Of a DNA stretch of 52,455 nt, positions 15,721 through 29,952 are shown piece by piece. The notes below the pieces were generated by a model. The model was not told where the DNA came from. It saw only the letters and a program-made list of their open reading frames with translations, and did no database searches. Source of the DNA: Crenothrix polyspora (GTDB lineage: Bacteria > Pseudomonadota > Gammaproteobacteria > Methylococcales > Methylomonadaceae); contig CAMDWT010000007.1 in NCBI GenBank assembly GCA_945877505.1, positions 1 to 52,455 on the forward strand. The letters run 5' to 3'. The position numbers were made by a program, and so were the translations under genes. How positions within the stretch are numbered: position 1 is the stretch's first letter; every line of letters begins with the position of its first letter.

Positions 15721-18468
15721 TCACGTTATTCTGTAATCATCTTCCTGCAATTTAGCATGCGCCGCAGCGAGCCTTGCAATCGGTATCCGCGGCGCCGAAC
15801 AAGAAACATAATCTAATTTAATGTGATGACAAAAACGGATTGACTGAGGATGCCCGCCTTGCTCACCACAGATACCAATTTTGATATCAGGACGTGCTTT
15901 ACGTCCTGAGTCGACAGTCATTTTCATTAACTGGCCGACACCTTTAGCATCAAGCACTTCAAAGGGATTATCTTCAAGTAAACCTGTTTCATTGTATAGC
16001 GGTAAAAACTTATTTTCCGCATCTTCACGGGAGAATGAAAACGTCGCTTGGGTTAAATCATTAGTACCAAATGAGAAAAACTCCGCCACTTGAGCAAGCT
16101 CGCCTGCACGTGTACAGGCTCTGACCGTTTCAATCATCGTTCCAAACTTATAATCCAAACTAATGCCATAGTGGTCTTCAACCTCTTGCTGTATCTGGTC
16201 AACATAAGATTTTACCGTGACCAATTCTTGTAAAGTTATCACCTGAGGAACCATGATTTCAGGAAAAATAGCCGTGCCCTCTTTAGTACAAAGAGCCGCC
16301 GCCTCAAGAATTGATCGAATTTGCATTTGATAAATTTCCGGATAGGACATGCCAAGACGAACACCTCGATGCCCGAGCATCGGATTAACCTCATACAATT
16401 CTTTGACTTTCTTAAGCATCAATTCTTTTTTGGCAATGGCCTTATTGATAACTTCTTCATTCAAATGACTAAATGGAGTTGGCAAAGTTTCCTGCCAACC
16501 CAAGGTATCCAAAACGACCTGCTGACCCTGAATCATTGTTTTATAAGTATTCAGAGATTTTATTTCATCTTCCAACTGATGTTCACTGGGTAAAAATTCA
16601 TGCATCGGCGGGTCTAAAAGCCGCACCGTAACCGGAAAGGGCGACATAGCCTCAAAAAGTTGTTTAAAATCATCTCGCTGAATAGGAAACAATTTATCCA
16701 ATGCTTCATTCCTAGCCTCTTTGCTATCAGCCAAAATCATATCAATCACCAGAGGCAAGCGATCTGATGCATTAAACATCCGCTCTGTCCGACATAAACC
16801 AATACCCGTTGCGCCAAAACTGGCGGCCATACGAGCTCGCTCTGGCGTATCCACGTTAGCATGAACCTCTAATTCAGAAAACTCATCAGCCCACGACAAT
16901 AAAGTTTTTAATTCATCAGAAAATGCCGATTCTATCGTTGCAATTTCACCTAAATAGATAAGTCCAGTACTACCATCAATCGTGATGATGTCACCTTCAC
17001 GAATATGTAAATCAGCAATAATAGCTTGACGAGCACGGACATCAATTTTTATGTCTTCTGCGCCAGCAATACAGGCTTTACCCATACCACGTGCAACCAC
17101 TGCGGCATGTGATGTTTTTCCTCCACGACTGGTCAAAATACCCTGCGCAGCAAAAAAACCATGAATATCTTCTGGCTTAGTTTCTTCTCTCAGTAAAATT
17201 ACACGCTCTCCAGCACGTCCCATTAATTCAGCCGTATCTGCATCAAAAACACATTTCCCATAAGCGGCTCCGGGCGAAGCAGGTAAACCTTGCGCTATTG
17301 CTTGTACTTTATTTTCTGGGTCAAGTTGTGGGTGTAATAATTGCTCAAGTAATTCAGGATTAATCCGTAATAAAGCGTGTTCCTTAGTGATTAAACCTTC
17401 TGCAACCATTTCCACAGACGTCCGCACCATAGCGGCGGCATTCATTTTTCCATTTCGTGTTTGTAGGCAATATAATATGCCGCCTTCAATGGTATATTCA
17501 TAATCCTGAACTTCATGGTAATGCGCTTCAAGTTTATTACGCAAATCAACTAATTCACTAAAAAGAAGGGGCATTTCATCGGCCAGCTCATGGACAGGCT
17601 TGGGCGTGCGTATTCCGGCAACAACATCCTCTCCTTGCGCATTAACTAAGTATTCTCCATACATTTCATTCGCGCCAGTCCCTGGATTACGGGTAAATCC
17701 AACTCCCGTTGCACAGTTATCACCCATATTACCGAACACCATAGCCACGACATTAACGGCAGTACCATTCGCCATTTTAGGAGTAATATGAAATTCCCTG
17801 CGGTAATCGACAGCTCGCTTACCGGTCCATGAGTTAAAGACAGCCTTAATAGACAATTCTAACTGCTCGTAAACATTTTCAGGAAAAGGCTTACCGGTTT
17901 CCTCAAGAACAACCATGAGAAATAATTCACTGATTTGACGTAAGTGTTCCGCACCCAAGCCTACATCGGCTTTAATTCCAGCTTGCTTCTTGACGGCGTT
18001 AAAATGAAAATCAAATTTCTCATCATTAATGCCCAAAGCAACCTTACCAAATAGTTGAATAAAGCGCCGATAAGCATCATAGGCAAAGCGAGGGTCACCC
18101 GTCTGTTCAATAAGACTCTTTAACGTCTGGGTATTAAGACCTAAATTCAATATAGTATCCATCATCCCCGGCATAGAAATTGCCGAACCCGAACGAACTG
18201 ACACCAATAATGGATTAACTTCGCTACCAAAGTGTTTGCCCGAGAGTTTTTCAACCTCTAAGATATGTTTTTTTACGTCGTCTAACAATCCATTGGGTAA
18301 TTGATTTTTTTCAAGGTAATCAAGACAAGCTTTAGTCGTTATAACAAAACCTGGAGGAACATTAAGCCCTATCTGCGTCATTTCACAGAGATTTGCACCT
18401 TTACCACCCAGTAGTATCTTGTTTTTTCCATCTCCCTTTTGGAATGAATAGATATAGTGTTCAGTCAT
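15721..18468 (-). CDS. ppdK: Pyruvate, phosphate dikinase
   Basis: The protein is 915 residues and reversibly interconverts pyruvate, ATP and Pi with phosphoenolpyruvate, AMP and PPi. The N-terminal ATP-grasp domain contains KILLGGKGANLCEMTQIGLN and SVRSGSAISMPGMMDTILNL. The swivelling phosphohistidine domain has H454 in RGGKTSHAAVVARGMGKACI. The C-terminal TIM barrel has GIGLCRTERMF, SFGTNDLTQATFSFSREDA and GICGEQGGHPQS with the catalytic cysteine C867. The length is about 40 residues above the classic 874 but no domain is missing. PPi-linked glycolysis/gluconeogenesis with PPDK is typical of gammaproteobacterial methanotrophs among others. A TATAAT on the minus strand (18490-18495) is a possible -10. 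It is inserted between rarA and ftsK, which are neighbours in E. coli apart from lolA. Confidence 0.96.
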   Translation of the reverse strand: MTEHYIYSFQKGDGKNKILLGGKGANLCEMTQIGLNVPPGFVITTKACLDYLEKNQLPNGLLDDVKKHILEVEKLSGKHFGSEVNPLLVSVRSGSAISMPGMMDTILNLGLNTQTLKSLIEQTGDPRFAYDAYRRFIQLFGKVALGINDEKFDFHFNAVKKQAGIKADVGLGAEHLRQISELFLMVVLEETGKPFPENVYEQLELSIKAVFNSWTGKRAVDYRREFHITPKMANGTAVNVVAMVFGNMGDNCATGVGFTRNPGTGANEMYGEYLVNAQGEDVVAGIRTPKPVHELADEMPLLFSELVDLRNKLEAHYHEVQDYEYTIEGGILYCLQTRNGKMNAAAMVRTSVEMVAEGLITKEHALLRINPELLEQLLHPQLDPENKVQAIAQGLPASPGAAYGKCVFDADTAELMGRAGERVILLREETKPEDIHGFFAAQGILTSRGGKTSHAAVVARGMGKACIAGAEDIKIDVRARQAIIADLHIREGDIITIDGSTGLIYLGEIATIESAFSDELKTLLSWADEFSELEVHANVDTPERARMAASFGATGIGLCRTERMFNASDRLPLVIDMILADSKEARNEALDKLFPIQRDDFKQLFEAMSPFPVTVRLLDPPMHEFLPSEHQLEDEIKSLNTYKTMIQGQQVVLDTLGWQETLPTPFSHLNEEVINKAIAKKELMLKKVKELYEVNPMLGHRGVRLGMSYPEIYQMQIRSILEAAALCTKEGTAIFPEIMVPQVITLQELVTVKSYVDQIQQEVEDHYGISLDYKFGTMIETVRACTRAGELAQVAEFFSFGTNDLTQATFSFSREDAENKFLPLYNETGLLEDNPFEVLDAKGVGQLMKMTVDSGRKARPDIKIGICGEQGGHPQSIRFCHHIKLDYVSCSAPRIPIARLAAAHAKLQEDDYRIT

Positions 18469-18667
18469 GTTTTCCCCAAAATTGAGTTGATTATAATTAA
18501 AATTGAACTAAAAAATGATAACGACCTTTTCAGCTCCGCACTTCAATGACCGTTAACGACTTGATGTTTTGATGACGTATCAACGGCTACCTTATGATGT
18601 CATGACAGAAATCAATCTATTGGCTATAATTTAATGACTTTTATCAACACAACAATGACTGAAAAAT

Positions 18668-20944
18668 CTAATCCCTTACCGGTGGTGGAGCTAAGACAAC
18701 TCTAGACCCATTAGACTCAGCGGAGCTCACAATTCCAGCGCCTTCCATCGCTTCAATGATAGTAGCCGCGCGATTGTAACCCACTTTAAAACGCCGCTGC
18801 ACACTGGATATTGACGCTTTACGAGACTCTGTAACAAACATGACGGCTTCATCATATAAGGCGTCAGATTCTGCATTATTATTACCACTATCACTCGTAC
18901 TAAAGCCGTCACTGCCATCTGAAGATTCTCTAGTAATTTCTTCTAAATAATCGGGTGGAGCCGTCTGCTTTAGAAACTCAACAACACGATGAACTTCATG
19001 ATCGTCAACAAATGCGCCATGCGCTCGTATTGGTATACTGGTGCCTGATGGTAAAAACAACATGTCGCCATTACCTAGCAACGTTTCAGCGCCGCCTTGA
19101 TCAAGAATGGTTCTTGAATCAATTCGTGACGATACCTGAAAGGAAATACGCGTTGGGACATTGGCCTTTATCAGCCCCGTTAAAACGTCAACAGAGGGTC
19201 GCTGCGTCGCCAAGATTAAATGAATGCCAGCTGCTCTTGCTTTTTGGGCTAAGCGAGCAATTAATTCTTCAACTTTCTTTCCGACGATCATCATCATGTC
19301 GGCTAATTCGTCAATAACGATGACTATACTCGGCAACTTACTCAGAACGGGATAGTACTCGCCTTCTTCAAGTGGGTTTAACATTTGAAAGATTGGATCT
19401 CTAATAGTCTCGCCCCGCCCGGCGGCCTCATCAATTAAATGATTGAAGCCTGCTAAGTTTCTTACACCCATTTTAGACATTAATTTATAACGTCTTTCCA
19501 TTTCAGCAACGGCCCAACGTAGCGCATTGCTGGCTTCCTTCATATCAGTAACAACAGGGGTTAATAAGTGTGGTATCCCTTCATAAACAGATAACTCTAA
19601 CATTTTAGGATCTATCATAATCATACGAACTTCTTCAGGCGTTGCTTTATAAAGCAAGCTAAGAATCATGGTATTGATCGCAACTGATTTACCTGAGCCT
19701 GTAGTCCCTGCGACCAAAGCATGAGGCATTTTACCTAAATCAGCCATCAAAGGAGCCCCTGAAATATCTTTACCCATTGCTAACGTTAATAACGATTTTG
19801 CTTTTTCAAATCCGGGAGAGGCTAATAACTCTCTCAAGGTCACCATTTCCCGTTCTCTATTGGGAATTTCAAGACCTACAACTGATTTTCCAGGAATAAT
19901 TTCTACAATACGAACACTAGTCACTGATAATGCTCTTGCTAAGTCTTTAGACAAACTACTGATACGACTAACTTTTACACCTGCAGCAGGCTGTAGCTCA
20001 AAACGAGTAATAACAGGCCCAGGATGAAAGCCTACCACCGAGACGGCGACATTAAAGTCGACCAGAATGTCTTCTACTAACCGAGACATTTCCTCTAAAT
20101 CTGTTTGCGAATAGCCAATAACGCGCGTATCTCTTTCATCCAACAACGCTAAAGAAGGCAGTACCTCTTCACCTGAAGTATATTTAAAGACCGGTTGATT
20201 TATTATTTGTTGAGGATTTTTTTCAATTTGCCCGCTGCTCTTACTATCAATAGGGGCTGTTTTTAGTGAAGGCTTTCTTTTAGAAACCGATTTTTCACGA
20301 GCCGTACTCATTGGTTGGGTCATATCATCCAAATATTCTTGCTCTCCATTAGTAAATTTACGATGGATAGCATCACCCAGATACATAGTATATTTGCCAA
20401 TAAGATCAATTAAACTTAGCCATGACAGCTCGGTAGCCAACGTAATCCCAGACAGCAATAAAACTATTAAAAATAACGTAGCCCCTGAATTACCAAATAA
20501 TACAAGTACCGAATCACCCGTTTCCTGTCCTAAAATCCCACCTGTACCACCTGGAAGCTCTACACCTATTCTCAGTATATAAAGATAAAGTAAGGCCGAT
20601 CCTGCAACAACCGTTCCAATAGAACCCAACCACTGCAAAACAATAGTCGATTTTTGTTGATTCTGCTGGGTGCTGCTATAGAGCAAATAACCATGCCAAA
20701 CCATAATCACTGGAAATAAATAAGCACACAAACCAAAGAAACTAAGTGAAAAATCGGCAATCCACGCGCCAAAAACACCGCCGGCATTAGTCACTTTCTG
20801 CTCTACACTGCTGTGTGTCCAGCCAGCATCCTCATTATTAAAAGAAATAAGCGCAATCAAAAAAAACAAGGCGATCGCAAAAAAGGCCAATACTGCAACT
20901 TCACGTAAGCCACGAAACGTTTTTTCTTCCATAACAGCAGACAT
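18668..20944 (-). CDS. ftsK: DNA translocase FtsK
   Basis: The protein is 758 residues. About four membrane spans lie within residues 15-190 and anchor it at the division septum. A short linker follows, much shorter than in E. coli FtsK (1329 residues) but normal for many other bacteria. The motor domain has Walker [21 protein letters not shown], Walker [14 protein letters not shown] and [20 protein letters not shown]. The C-terminal gamma winged helix ([20 protein letters not shown]) reads KOPS sites and activates XerCD at dif. FtsK pumps the chromosome terminus during division. It is divergent from trxB, as in E. coli apart from the missing lrp. A terminator-like hairpin lies just upstream of its start. 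Confidence 0.96.
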   Translation of the reverse strand: MSAVMEEKTFRGLREVAVLAFFAIALFFLIALISFNNEDAGWTHSSVEQKVTNAGGVFGAWIADFSLSFFGLCAYLFPVIMVWHGYLLYSSTQQNQQKSTIVLQWLGSIGTVVAGSALLYLYILRIGVELPGGTGGILGQETGDSVLVLFGNSGATLFLIVLLLSGITLATELSWLSLIDLIGKYTMYLGDAIHRKFTNGEQEYLDDMTQPMSTAREKSVSKRKPSLKTAPIDSKSSGQIEKNPQQIINQPVFKYTSGEEVLPSLALLDERDTRVIGYSQTDLEEMSRLVEDILVDFNVAVSVVGFHPGPVITRFELQPAAGVKVSRISSLSKDLARALSVTSVRIVEIIPGKSVVGLEIPNREREMVTLRELLASPGFEKAKSLLTLAMGKDISGAPLMADLGKMPHALVAGTTGSGKSVAINTMILSLLYKATPEEVRMIMIDPKMLELSVYEGIPHLLTPVVTDMKEASNALRWAVAEMERRYKLMSKMGVRNLAGFNHLIDEAAGRGETIRDPIFQMLNPLEEGEYYPVLSKLPSIVIVIDELADMMMIVGKKVEELIARLAQKARAAGIHLILATQRPSVDVLTGLIKANVPTRISFQVSSRIDSRTILDQGGAETLLGNGDMLFLPSGTSIPIRAHGAFVDDHEVHRVVEFLKQTAPPDYLEEITRESSDGSDGFSTSDSGNNNAESDALYDEAVMFVTESRKASISSVQRRFKVGYNRAATIIEAMEGAGIVSSAESNGSRVVLAPPPVRD

Positions 20945-22207
<1,263 letters not shown>

Positions 22208-22213
22208 TAACAA

Positions 22214-22251
22214 GGTGTAAATTTCAAATTTTTATCTTTGAAATTTACACC
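22214..22251 (+). repeat. 15-bp perfect inverted repeat after trxB
   Basis: GGTGTAAATTTCAAA (22214-22228) and TTTGAAATTTACACC (22237-22251) form a 15-bp perfect stem with an eight-base loop. It begins seven bases after the trxB stop and ends 16 bases before the aat start. No good T-run follows on the plus strand (CTTTAACTT only), so it may be a weak terminator, an RNA processing or stability site, or a hairpin that hides the aat start. Confidence 0.5.
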
Positions 22252-22267
22252 CTTTAACTTAAAAAAA

Positions 22268-22963
22268 ATGCAACTCACTCTACTCGACCCTAACAATCCA
22301 CAGCAAGATTTCCCTACCTCACATAAAGCATTACAAGACCCCAATGGCTTGCTTGCGGCGGGGGGGTGTTTATCAAAAACCCGATTATTAAAGGCCTATC
22401 GGCAGGGCATTTTCCCTTGGTATAATCATGATGAGCCTATTTTGTGGTGGTCGCCAGACCCTCGATTAGTTTTATATCCAAACAATTTAGTCATTTCCAA
22501 AAGCTTAGGTAAAACCTTACGTAAAAATAACTTCTTAGTGACCTTTGATAAAGCCTTTAATGAGGTTATTGCTGCTTGCGCAGAACCTCGAAAAGACTTA
22601 GGCGGCACATGGATTACTGATGATATTACTCAAGCTTACATTGACCTCCATAAAGCTGGCCATGCGCACTCCGCAGAAGCATGGCAAGACGGGGAATTAG
22701 TAGGCGGTTTATATGGCGTTGCGTTAGGTCAGGTTTTTTTTGGTGAATCCATGTTTCATACTAAAACAGATGCCTCAAAAGTTGTCTTTGCCCGCTTAGT
22801 AGAGCAACTAAGCATCTGGAATTACCAATTAATTGACTGCCAAGTTCACACATCACATTTAGCCAGTTTTGGCGCGGTTAATTGTGATCGCATACATTTT
22901 GAAAAACTACTTAATCAATATTGTGACGTTCCTGCCAGCGAATTAGCATGGCAAGAGCAATGA
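22268..22963 (+). CDS. aat: Leucyl/phenylalanyl-tRNA--protein transferase
   Basis: The protein is 231 residues. It adds Leu or Phe from charged tRNA to N-terminal Lys or Arg, marking proteins for ClpAPS through the N-degron pathway. Family motifs are LLAAGGCLSKTRLLKAYRQG, IFPWYNHDEPILWWSPDPR, GGTWITDDITQAY, GLYGVALGQVFFGESMFH and IDCQVHTSHLASFGA. ATG 22268 is chosen; a TTG at 22238 is in frame but lies inside the inverted repeat. A run of eight adenines touches the start codon and no Shine-Dalgarno is seen. The stop overlaps the bpt start. The adaptor ClpS and ClpA are encoded about 1.1-3 kb downstream. Confidence 0.94.
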   Translation: MQLTLLDPNNPQQDFPTSHKALQDPNGLLAAGGCLSKTRLLKAYRQGIFPWYNHDEPILWWSPDPRLVLYPNNLVISKSLGKTLRKNNFLVTFDKAFNEVIAACAEPRKDLGGTWITDDITQAYIDLHKAGHAHSAEAWQDGELVGGLYGVALGQVFFGESMFHTKTDASKVVFARLVEQLSIWNYQLIDCQVHTSHLASFGAVNCDRIHFEKLLNQYCDVPASELAWQEQ

Positions 22964-23661
22964 ACTCTATCCCCTTAGTTTTAAGCCAAGAACATCCCTG
23001 CGGCTATATTGATGGGGAAAGCTCACAGTCCCTGTTTATTCATCCTTCTTTTCCTTTATCTCTTTCAATTTATAATCAATTAATAGCTCAAGGATTTCGC
23101 CGTAGTGGTAATGAGGTTTATGCGCCCCACTGCCCTCATTGCTCGGCTTGTATTCCCGCCAGATTATCTATCAAAGATTTTAAGCCCAATAGACGCCAAA
23201 AACGCTGTCTTAAAAAAAATATCGACACACAGATTATTATTAAACCCGCCATTTTTGAACAAGCCCACTACGAGATGTATCTACGCTATCAACAGGCCAG
23301 ACATACTGAGGGCTCTATGGCTAATGCCAACCCTAACGATTACCTAAATTTTCTTAGTAGTCATTGGTGCGAGACGATTTTTGCTGAATTTTCTATCAAC
23401 GATGAATTAGCCGCCATTGCTGTTATTGATCAACTCGAAACCGCATGGTCAGCTGTTTATACTTTTTTTGACCCTAAATTTTCCAGCTATAGCCTAGGCG
23501 TTTACGCCGTCCTATGGCAAATCGAGGAGGCCTATAAACAGCAAAAGGATTTCTTATACATGGGCTTTTGGATAAAATCCTGTAAAAAAATGACGTATAA
23601 ATGTGACTACCAACCTATTCAATTACTAATTGACAATCAATGGTGTGAAAATTCGACATAA
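22960..23661 (+). CDS. bpt: Aspartate/glutamate leucyltransferase (Bpt/Ate family)
   Basis: The protein is 233 residues. It transfers leucine from tRNA to N-terminal Asp or Glu of proteins, the second bacterial N-degron transferase. N-terminal landmarks are HPCGYIDGESSQSLFIHPS and the four-cysteine-like cluster YAPHCPHCSACIPARL. The GNAT-like C-terminal half has RQKRCLKKN, ARHTEGSMAN and SLGVYAVLWQIEEAYKQQ with YMGFWIKSCKKMTYK. The ATG at 22960 overlaps the aat stop as ATGA and is preferred to an in-frame ATG 12 bases upstream. E. coli lacks this gene, but aat-bpt-infA order is common in other gammaproteobacteria. Confidence 0.93.
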   Translation: MNSIPLVLSQEHPCGYIDGESSQSLFIHPSFPLSLSIYNQLIAQGFRRSGNEVYAPHCPHCSACIPARLSIKDFKPNRRQKRCLKKNIDTQIIIKPAIFEQAHYEMYLRYQQARHTEGSMANANPNDYLNFLSSHWCETIFAEFSINDELAAIAVIDQLETAWSAVYTFFDPKFSSYSLGVYAVLWQIEEAYKQQKDFLYMGFWIKSCKKMTYKCDYQPIQLLIDNQWCENST

Positions 23662-23685
23662 GCAACAAAAAAAGACTCTCTCCTA

Positions 23686-23712
23686 TTGTTAATCATTAGC
23701 TTATGCTATAAT
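23686..23712 (+). promoter_or_regulatory. Extended -10 promoter for infA
   Basis: TATAAT at 23707-23712 is preceded by TG at 23704-23705 (extended -10, TGCTATAAT). A TTGTTA at 23686-23691 is a possible -35, although the 15-base spacer is short. The start codon of infA is 31 bases beyond the -10. This gives infA its own promoter downstream of bpt. Confidence 0.6.
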
Positions 23713-23743
23713 GCGCAGTTTTAATTGCTGAGAATAAATACAA

Positions 23744-23962
23744 ATGGCTAAAGAAGATCAAATTGAAATGGAAGGCAAAGTCATAGACACGCTTCCTAAC
23801 ACCATGTTCCGCGTTGAACTTGAGAATGGACACGTTGTGACGGCTCATATTTCTGGCAAAATGCGTAAGCATTACATCCGCATTCTTACCGGTGATAGTG
23901 TTAAAGTTGAAATGACACCTTACGATTTAAGTAAAGGTCGTATAACTTTCCGCATGCGTTAA
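23744..23962 (+). CDS. infA: Translation initiation factor IF-1
   Basis: The protein is 72 residues with the single S1-like OB fold of IF-1. Typical strings are [59 protein letters not shown] and a close in KGRITFRMR. It binds the ribosomal A site during initiation. It faces clpA tail to tail, as in E. coli; the tRNA-Ser gene that lies between them in E. coli is absent here. Confidence 0.98.
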   Translation: MAKEDQIEMEGKVIDTLPNTMFRVELENGHVVTAHISGKMRKHYIRILTGDSVKVEMTPYDLSKGRITFRMR

Positions 23963-24062
23963 CCTCACCCGTATCGCCCCCACATCTAATGGAGGCATAT
24001 CCGAACACAAGCCAATAGAATTGCGAAATTTTCCTATTACCTATCTATAGCAGTGCGCTTAC

Positions 24063-26333
24063 TTAAGAATTGACTTCAGAAACAAGCATCTCATTGCTTT
24101 CTATAGCAAAAGCCATCTCATCATTTTCCACATAAATCCTGACATGACCGCCATGAGCAAGCTTGCCGAACAGCAAGTCATTAGCCAATGGCTTCTTTAT
24201 TTTTTCCTGAATCAACCTTGCCATAGGCCTAGCCCCCATTTTTGGATCACAACCCCGCTCAGCTAACCACAACCGAGCCTCAGCATCTAACGTTAGGGTT
24301 ACATGCTTCTCGGTTAACAAGGCTTCTAATTCAAAAATAAATTTATCAACAACATGCCCGATAATTGAAATATCTAAGGGCTTAAATTGGATAATGGCAT
24401 CCAAACGATTACGAAACTCCGGCGAAAAGCCTTTTTCTATGATCTTCATGCTATCAGATTCGTGACTTTGCTGAGTAAAACCAATTGATGCACGACTGCT
24501 CTCTTCTGCCCCTGCGTTGGTCGTCATAACCAAAATAATATTACGAAAATCAGCTTTTCGGCCATTATTGTCCGTTAATGATCCGTGATCCATCACTTGT
24601 AATAACAAATTAAAAACATCAGGATGCGCTTTTTCTAGCTCGTCAAGCAACAGCACCGCATGAGGATGCTTAGTAACCTGCTCTGTTAACAACCCGCCTT
24701 GATCAAAGCCTACATAGCCTGGCGGCGCACCTATTAACCTAGAAACAGTGTGACGCTCCATATACTCAGACATATCAAAACGAATAAGCTCAACACCTAA
24801 CACTTTAGCAAGTTGACGCGTTACCTCTGTTTTACCGACGCCAGTAGGACCGGCAAATATAAATGAACCAATTGTTTTTTGAGAATCACGAAGACCCGCA
24901 CGTGATAGCTTTATCGCAGAAGCTAACGCAGAAATAGCTTCATCCTGCCCAAACACCAACATTTTCAGGTTTTTTTCTAAATTAGCTAACTTATCAATAT
25001 CATTAGAGGAAACTGATTTTGCAGGGACTCTAGCAATTTTAGAAATTATTTCTTCTATTTCAGCAACATCAATATCTTGTTTACGATCGGCCTCCGCAGT
25101 CATACGCTGCTTAGCACCTGCCTCATCAATAACATCTATTGCTTTATCAGGCAGGTGCCTGTCAGTAATATAGCGATCTGATAACTCAGCAGCTACCCGC
25201 AAAGCTTCAGCGGAATATTTAACATTATGATGCTCTTCAAAACGAGACTTAAGCCCTTTTAAAATTAAAATAGTTTCTTCAACCGAGGGTTCAAGTATAT
25301 CTACCTTCTGAAAGCGCCTTGCCAAGGCATGATCTTTTTCAAAAACGCCACGATATTCTTGGTAAGTCGTCGAACCAATACACCGTAATTGACCCGATGC
25401 AAGTGCTGGTTTTATTAAATTAGAAGCATCCATATTTCCACCAGAAGCAGAACCTGCACCAATAATGGTATGGATCTCGTCGATAAAGAGAATAGAATCA
25501 GGCTCTTTTTTTAGCTGAGTCATTAAGGCTTTAAGTCGCTTTTCAAAATCGCCTCTATATTTAGTACCGGCAACCAAAGCGCCTAAATCTAATGAATAAA
25601 TAATACTTTTCAGCAAGATTTCAGGTACATTCTCTTCGACTATTCTTTTTGCCAATCCTTCAGCAATTGCTGTCTTACCAACACCCGCTTCTCCGACCAG
25701 TAAAGGATTGTTTTTACGGCGACGGCAAAGCGTTTGAATAGTCCGCTCAAGTTCAAGCTCTCTACCAATTAATGGATCAATTCTACCCAGCAAAGCTTCT
25801 TCATTCAGATTGATTGTATATTTATCTAAAGGACTTCCTGAATCCGTATCCGCATTTCCAGCTTCTTCTACGGGTTTAATAGGCTCCTCATTTTCTTGAT
25901 CGATTTTTGAAATGCCATGCGCTAAATAATTAACCACATCTAATCGAGAAATATCCTGCTTATTCAATAAATAAACAGCATGTGAGTCCTGTTCACTAAA
26001 TAGCGCAACAAACAAATTTGCACCCGTCACTTCTTTTTTATCGGAGGCCTGAACGTGAAAAACTGCCCGTTGCAATACCCGCTGAAATCCCAATGTTGGC
26101 TGAGTTTCCCGCTGAATATTTTCAGGAATCATAGAGATTGTTTCGTCAATATACTGCAATAACTGGCTACTTAAGTCTTCAATATCACAACCACAGGCTT
26201 TCATGATGGTTACGGCCGATTTATTACCTATTAATGCCAATAATAAATGTTCAACGGTGATAAATTCATGACGTTGGTCATGTGCATTTTTAAAAGCTGT
26301 ATTTAACGTAACTTCAAGTTCTTTGCTTAACAT
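24063..26333 (-). CDS. clpA: ATP-dependent Clp protease ATP-binding subunit ClpA
   Basis: The protein is 756 residues, matching E. coli ClpA (758). The N-domain (about 1-145) binds ClpS. AAA+ module 1 has [20 protein letters not shown] and [20 protein letters not shown]. Module 2 has [20 protein letters not shown] and [20 protein letters not shown]. The tripeptide I-G-F after SSRAS is the loop that docks ClpP. It unfolds N-degron and other substrates for ClpP. The clpS stop is 12 bases upstream, so clpS-clpA form an operon. clpP is not in the window. Confidence 0.97.
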   Translation of the reverse strand: MLSKELEVTLNTAFKNAHDQRHEFITVEHLLLALIGNKSAVTIMKACGCDIEDLSSQLLQYIDETISMIPENIQRETQPTLGFQRVLQRAVFHVQASDKKEVTGANLFVALFSEQDSHAVYLLNKQDISRLDVVNYLAHGISKIDQENEEPIKPVEEAGNADTDSGSPLDKYTINLNEEALLGRIDPLIGRELELERTIQTLCRRRKNNPLLVGEAGVGKTAIAEGLAKRIVEENVPEILLKSIIYSLDLGALVAGTKYRGDFEKRLKALMTQLKKEPDSILFIDEIHTIIGAGSASGGNMDASNLIKPALASGQLRCIGSTTYQEYRGVFEKDHALARRFQKVDILEPSVEETILILKGLKSRFEEHHNVKYSAEALRVAAELSDRYITDRHLPDKAIDVIDEAGAKQRMTAEADRKQDIDVAEIEEIISKIARVPAKSVSSNDIDKLANLEKNLKMLVFGQDEAISALASAIKLSRAGLRDSQKTIGSFIFAGPTGVGKTEVTRQLAKVLGVELIRFDMSEYMERHTVSRLIGAPPGYVGFDQGGLLTEQVTKHPHAVLLLDELEKAHPDVFNLLLQVMDHGSLTDNNGRKADFRNIILVMTTNAGAEESSRASIGFTQQSHESDSMKIIEKGFSPEFRNRLDAIIQFKPLDISIIGHVVDKFIFELEALLTEKHVTLTLDAEARLWLAERGCDPKMGARPMARLIQEKIKKPLANDLLFGKLAHGGHVRIYVENDEMAFAIESNEMLVSEVNS

Positions 26334-26345
26334 AAACGCTCCAAT

Positions 26346-26669
26346 TTACACTTCTTCCATTGAACACATCAATGGATGTTGATTTTCTCGTGAATAATCG
26401 TTGACGATATAAACCTTGGTCTCCGCAACATCTTTAGAATAAGTTCCACACACACCTACACCTTGGGTATGTATTTGTAACATAACCCGAGTCGCTTTTT
26501 CTTCAGACATAGAGAAAAAGTCCATCAAGATTTCAATAACAAAATCCATCGGTGTAAAGTCATCATTTAACAAAATTACTTTGTATAAAGGCGGTCTTTT
26601 TAACTTAGGCTTAGCTTCTTGAACCGCTAAGTCATCATCATTATGTTTGTAGGGATCGAAGTCAGACAT
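26346..26669 (-). CDS. clpS: ClpS adaptor of ClpAP
   Basis: The protein is 107 residues. It recognises N-terminal Leu, Phe, Tyr and Trp and hands substrates to ClpA. The core [20 protein letters not shown] carries the N-D-D-x-T-P-M-D-F-V substrate pocket. [20 protein letters not shown] has the conserved H near the pocket, and [19 protein letters not shown] closes the domain. The ATG at 26669 ([11 protein letters not shown]) is preferred to a TTG at 26678. Together with aat, bpt and clpA this gives the whole bacterial N-degron route except ClpP within 6 kb. Confidence 0.95.
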   Translation of the reverse strand: MSDFDPYKHNDDDLAVQEAKPKLKRPPLYKVILLNDDFTPMDFVIEILMDFFSMSEEKATRVMLQIHTQGVGVCGTYSKDVAETKVYIVNDYSRENQHPLMCSMEEV

Positions 26670-26884
26670 AGTAGCCAAATAAAAAATACACTTATTGCTT
26701 TAAATGGTGTCAATCTTAGTGCATTTCAAGCCTAAGTAAATAACTAATTAAAACTACTAAACATTGAGGATTAGACAGCAGAGTACCTCCTATCCTCAAA
26801 CTTTACTGTCCCCTGCCTTTTTTACCAACATAAGTTCTTAATATCTAGTAACATATTAGCTTTTATTATTGTTGGAAATCATCA

Positions 26885-27341
26885 ATGGTTTGGAAACCAC
26901 ATGTCACTGTTGCGGCCATTATTGAACAAAATAATCGCTTTTTACTCGTTGAAGAAGAAACCCCTCATGGACTCCAGTTCAATCAACCCGCCGGTCATTT
27001 TGAAGAAAATGAAGACCTTATAAATGCCATTAAACGTGAAGTCAATGAAGAAACTGCTTGGCAGTTTGAGCCTGAACATCTTATTGCTATACAACTTTGG
27101 CGTAAAACCCCTAACCATCCAACGTTTATTCGAGTTTGTTTTTCAGGCAAATGCCACGACCATAATCCAGACCAACGACTTGATGAGGGTATCGTTGCAA
27201 CCCACTGGCTAACCCGTGACGAAATTGCCCTACACATAAATAGGCTACGCAGTCCTTTAGTTCTAAGCAGTGTTGATGATTATTTAAGCGGGCATCGCTA
27301 CCCCTTATCCCTGATAAAATCATATCTAGACCTTGAAAATT

Positions 27342-27349
<8 letters not shown>
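26885..27349 (+). CDS. nudJ: NUDIX hydrolase, NudJ-type phosphatase
   Basis: The protein is 154 residues and starts [13 protein letters not shown] as NudJ proteins do. The NUDIX box [20 protein letters not shown] fits G-x5-E-x7-R-E-x2-E-E. E. coli NudJ (YmfB) hydrolyses nucleoside di- and triphosphates and thiamine-HMP pyrophosphate. The specific substrate here is inferred from family and place: it lies immediately upstream of mnmA, as in E. coli. The stop overlaps the mnmA start by eight bases, which suggests coupled translation. Confidence 0.88.
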
Positions 27350-29829
<2,480 letters not shown>

Positions 29830-29874
29830 CCTTTTTTATCTTAATATAAGATCAGTGCATTAATTTCAATTGAC

Positions 29875-29932
29875 AAAAAAAAACGCATAATATTAGGATT
29901 AACTCAGAAGCTTTAATTCTATTTTATGCGTT
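29875..29932 (-). terminator. Intrinsic terminator after parC
   Basis: On the minus strand the arms AACGCATAA (complement of 29924-29932) and TTATGCGTT (complement of 29882-29890) pair, and the second arm runs into nine consecutive T (29875-29883). The 33-base loop contains its own small dyad (AGAA...TTCT around 29907-29920). It starts 20 bases after the parC stop and probably also insulates purB from the opposite side. Confidence 0.7.
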
Positions 29933-29952
29933 CTTTCATTTATAACTTTATT

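Noticed and set aside
22261-22270. Run of eight adenines at the aat start as a possible slippage or frameshift site
   Set aside because: It precedes the start codon and is outside the coding frame chosen, so slippage would not change the protein.
23963-24062. Possible tRNA gene between infA and clpA, as in E. coli
   Set aside because: The 100-base gap has no acceptor-stem pairing, no T-loop GTTCRA and no CCA end in proper positions.
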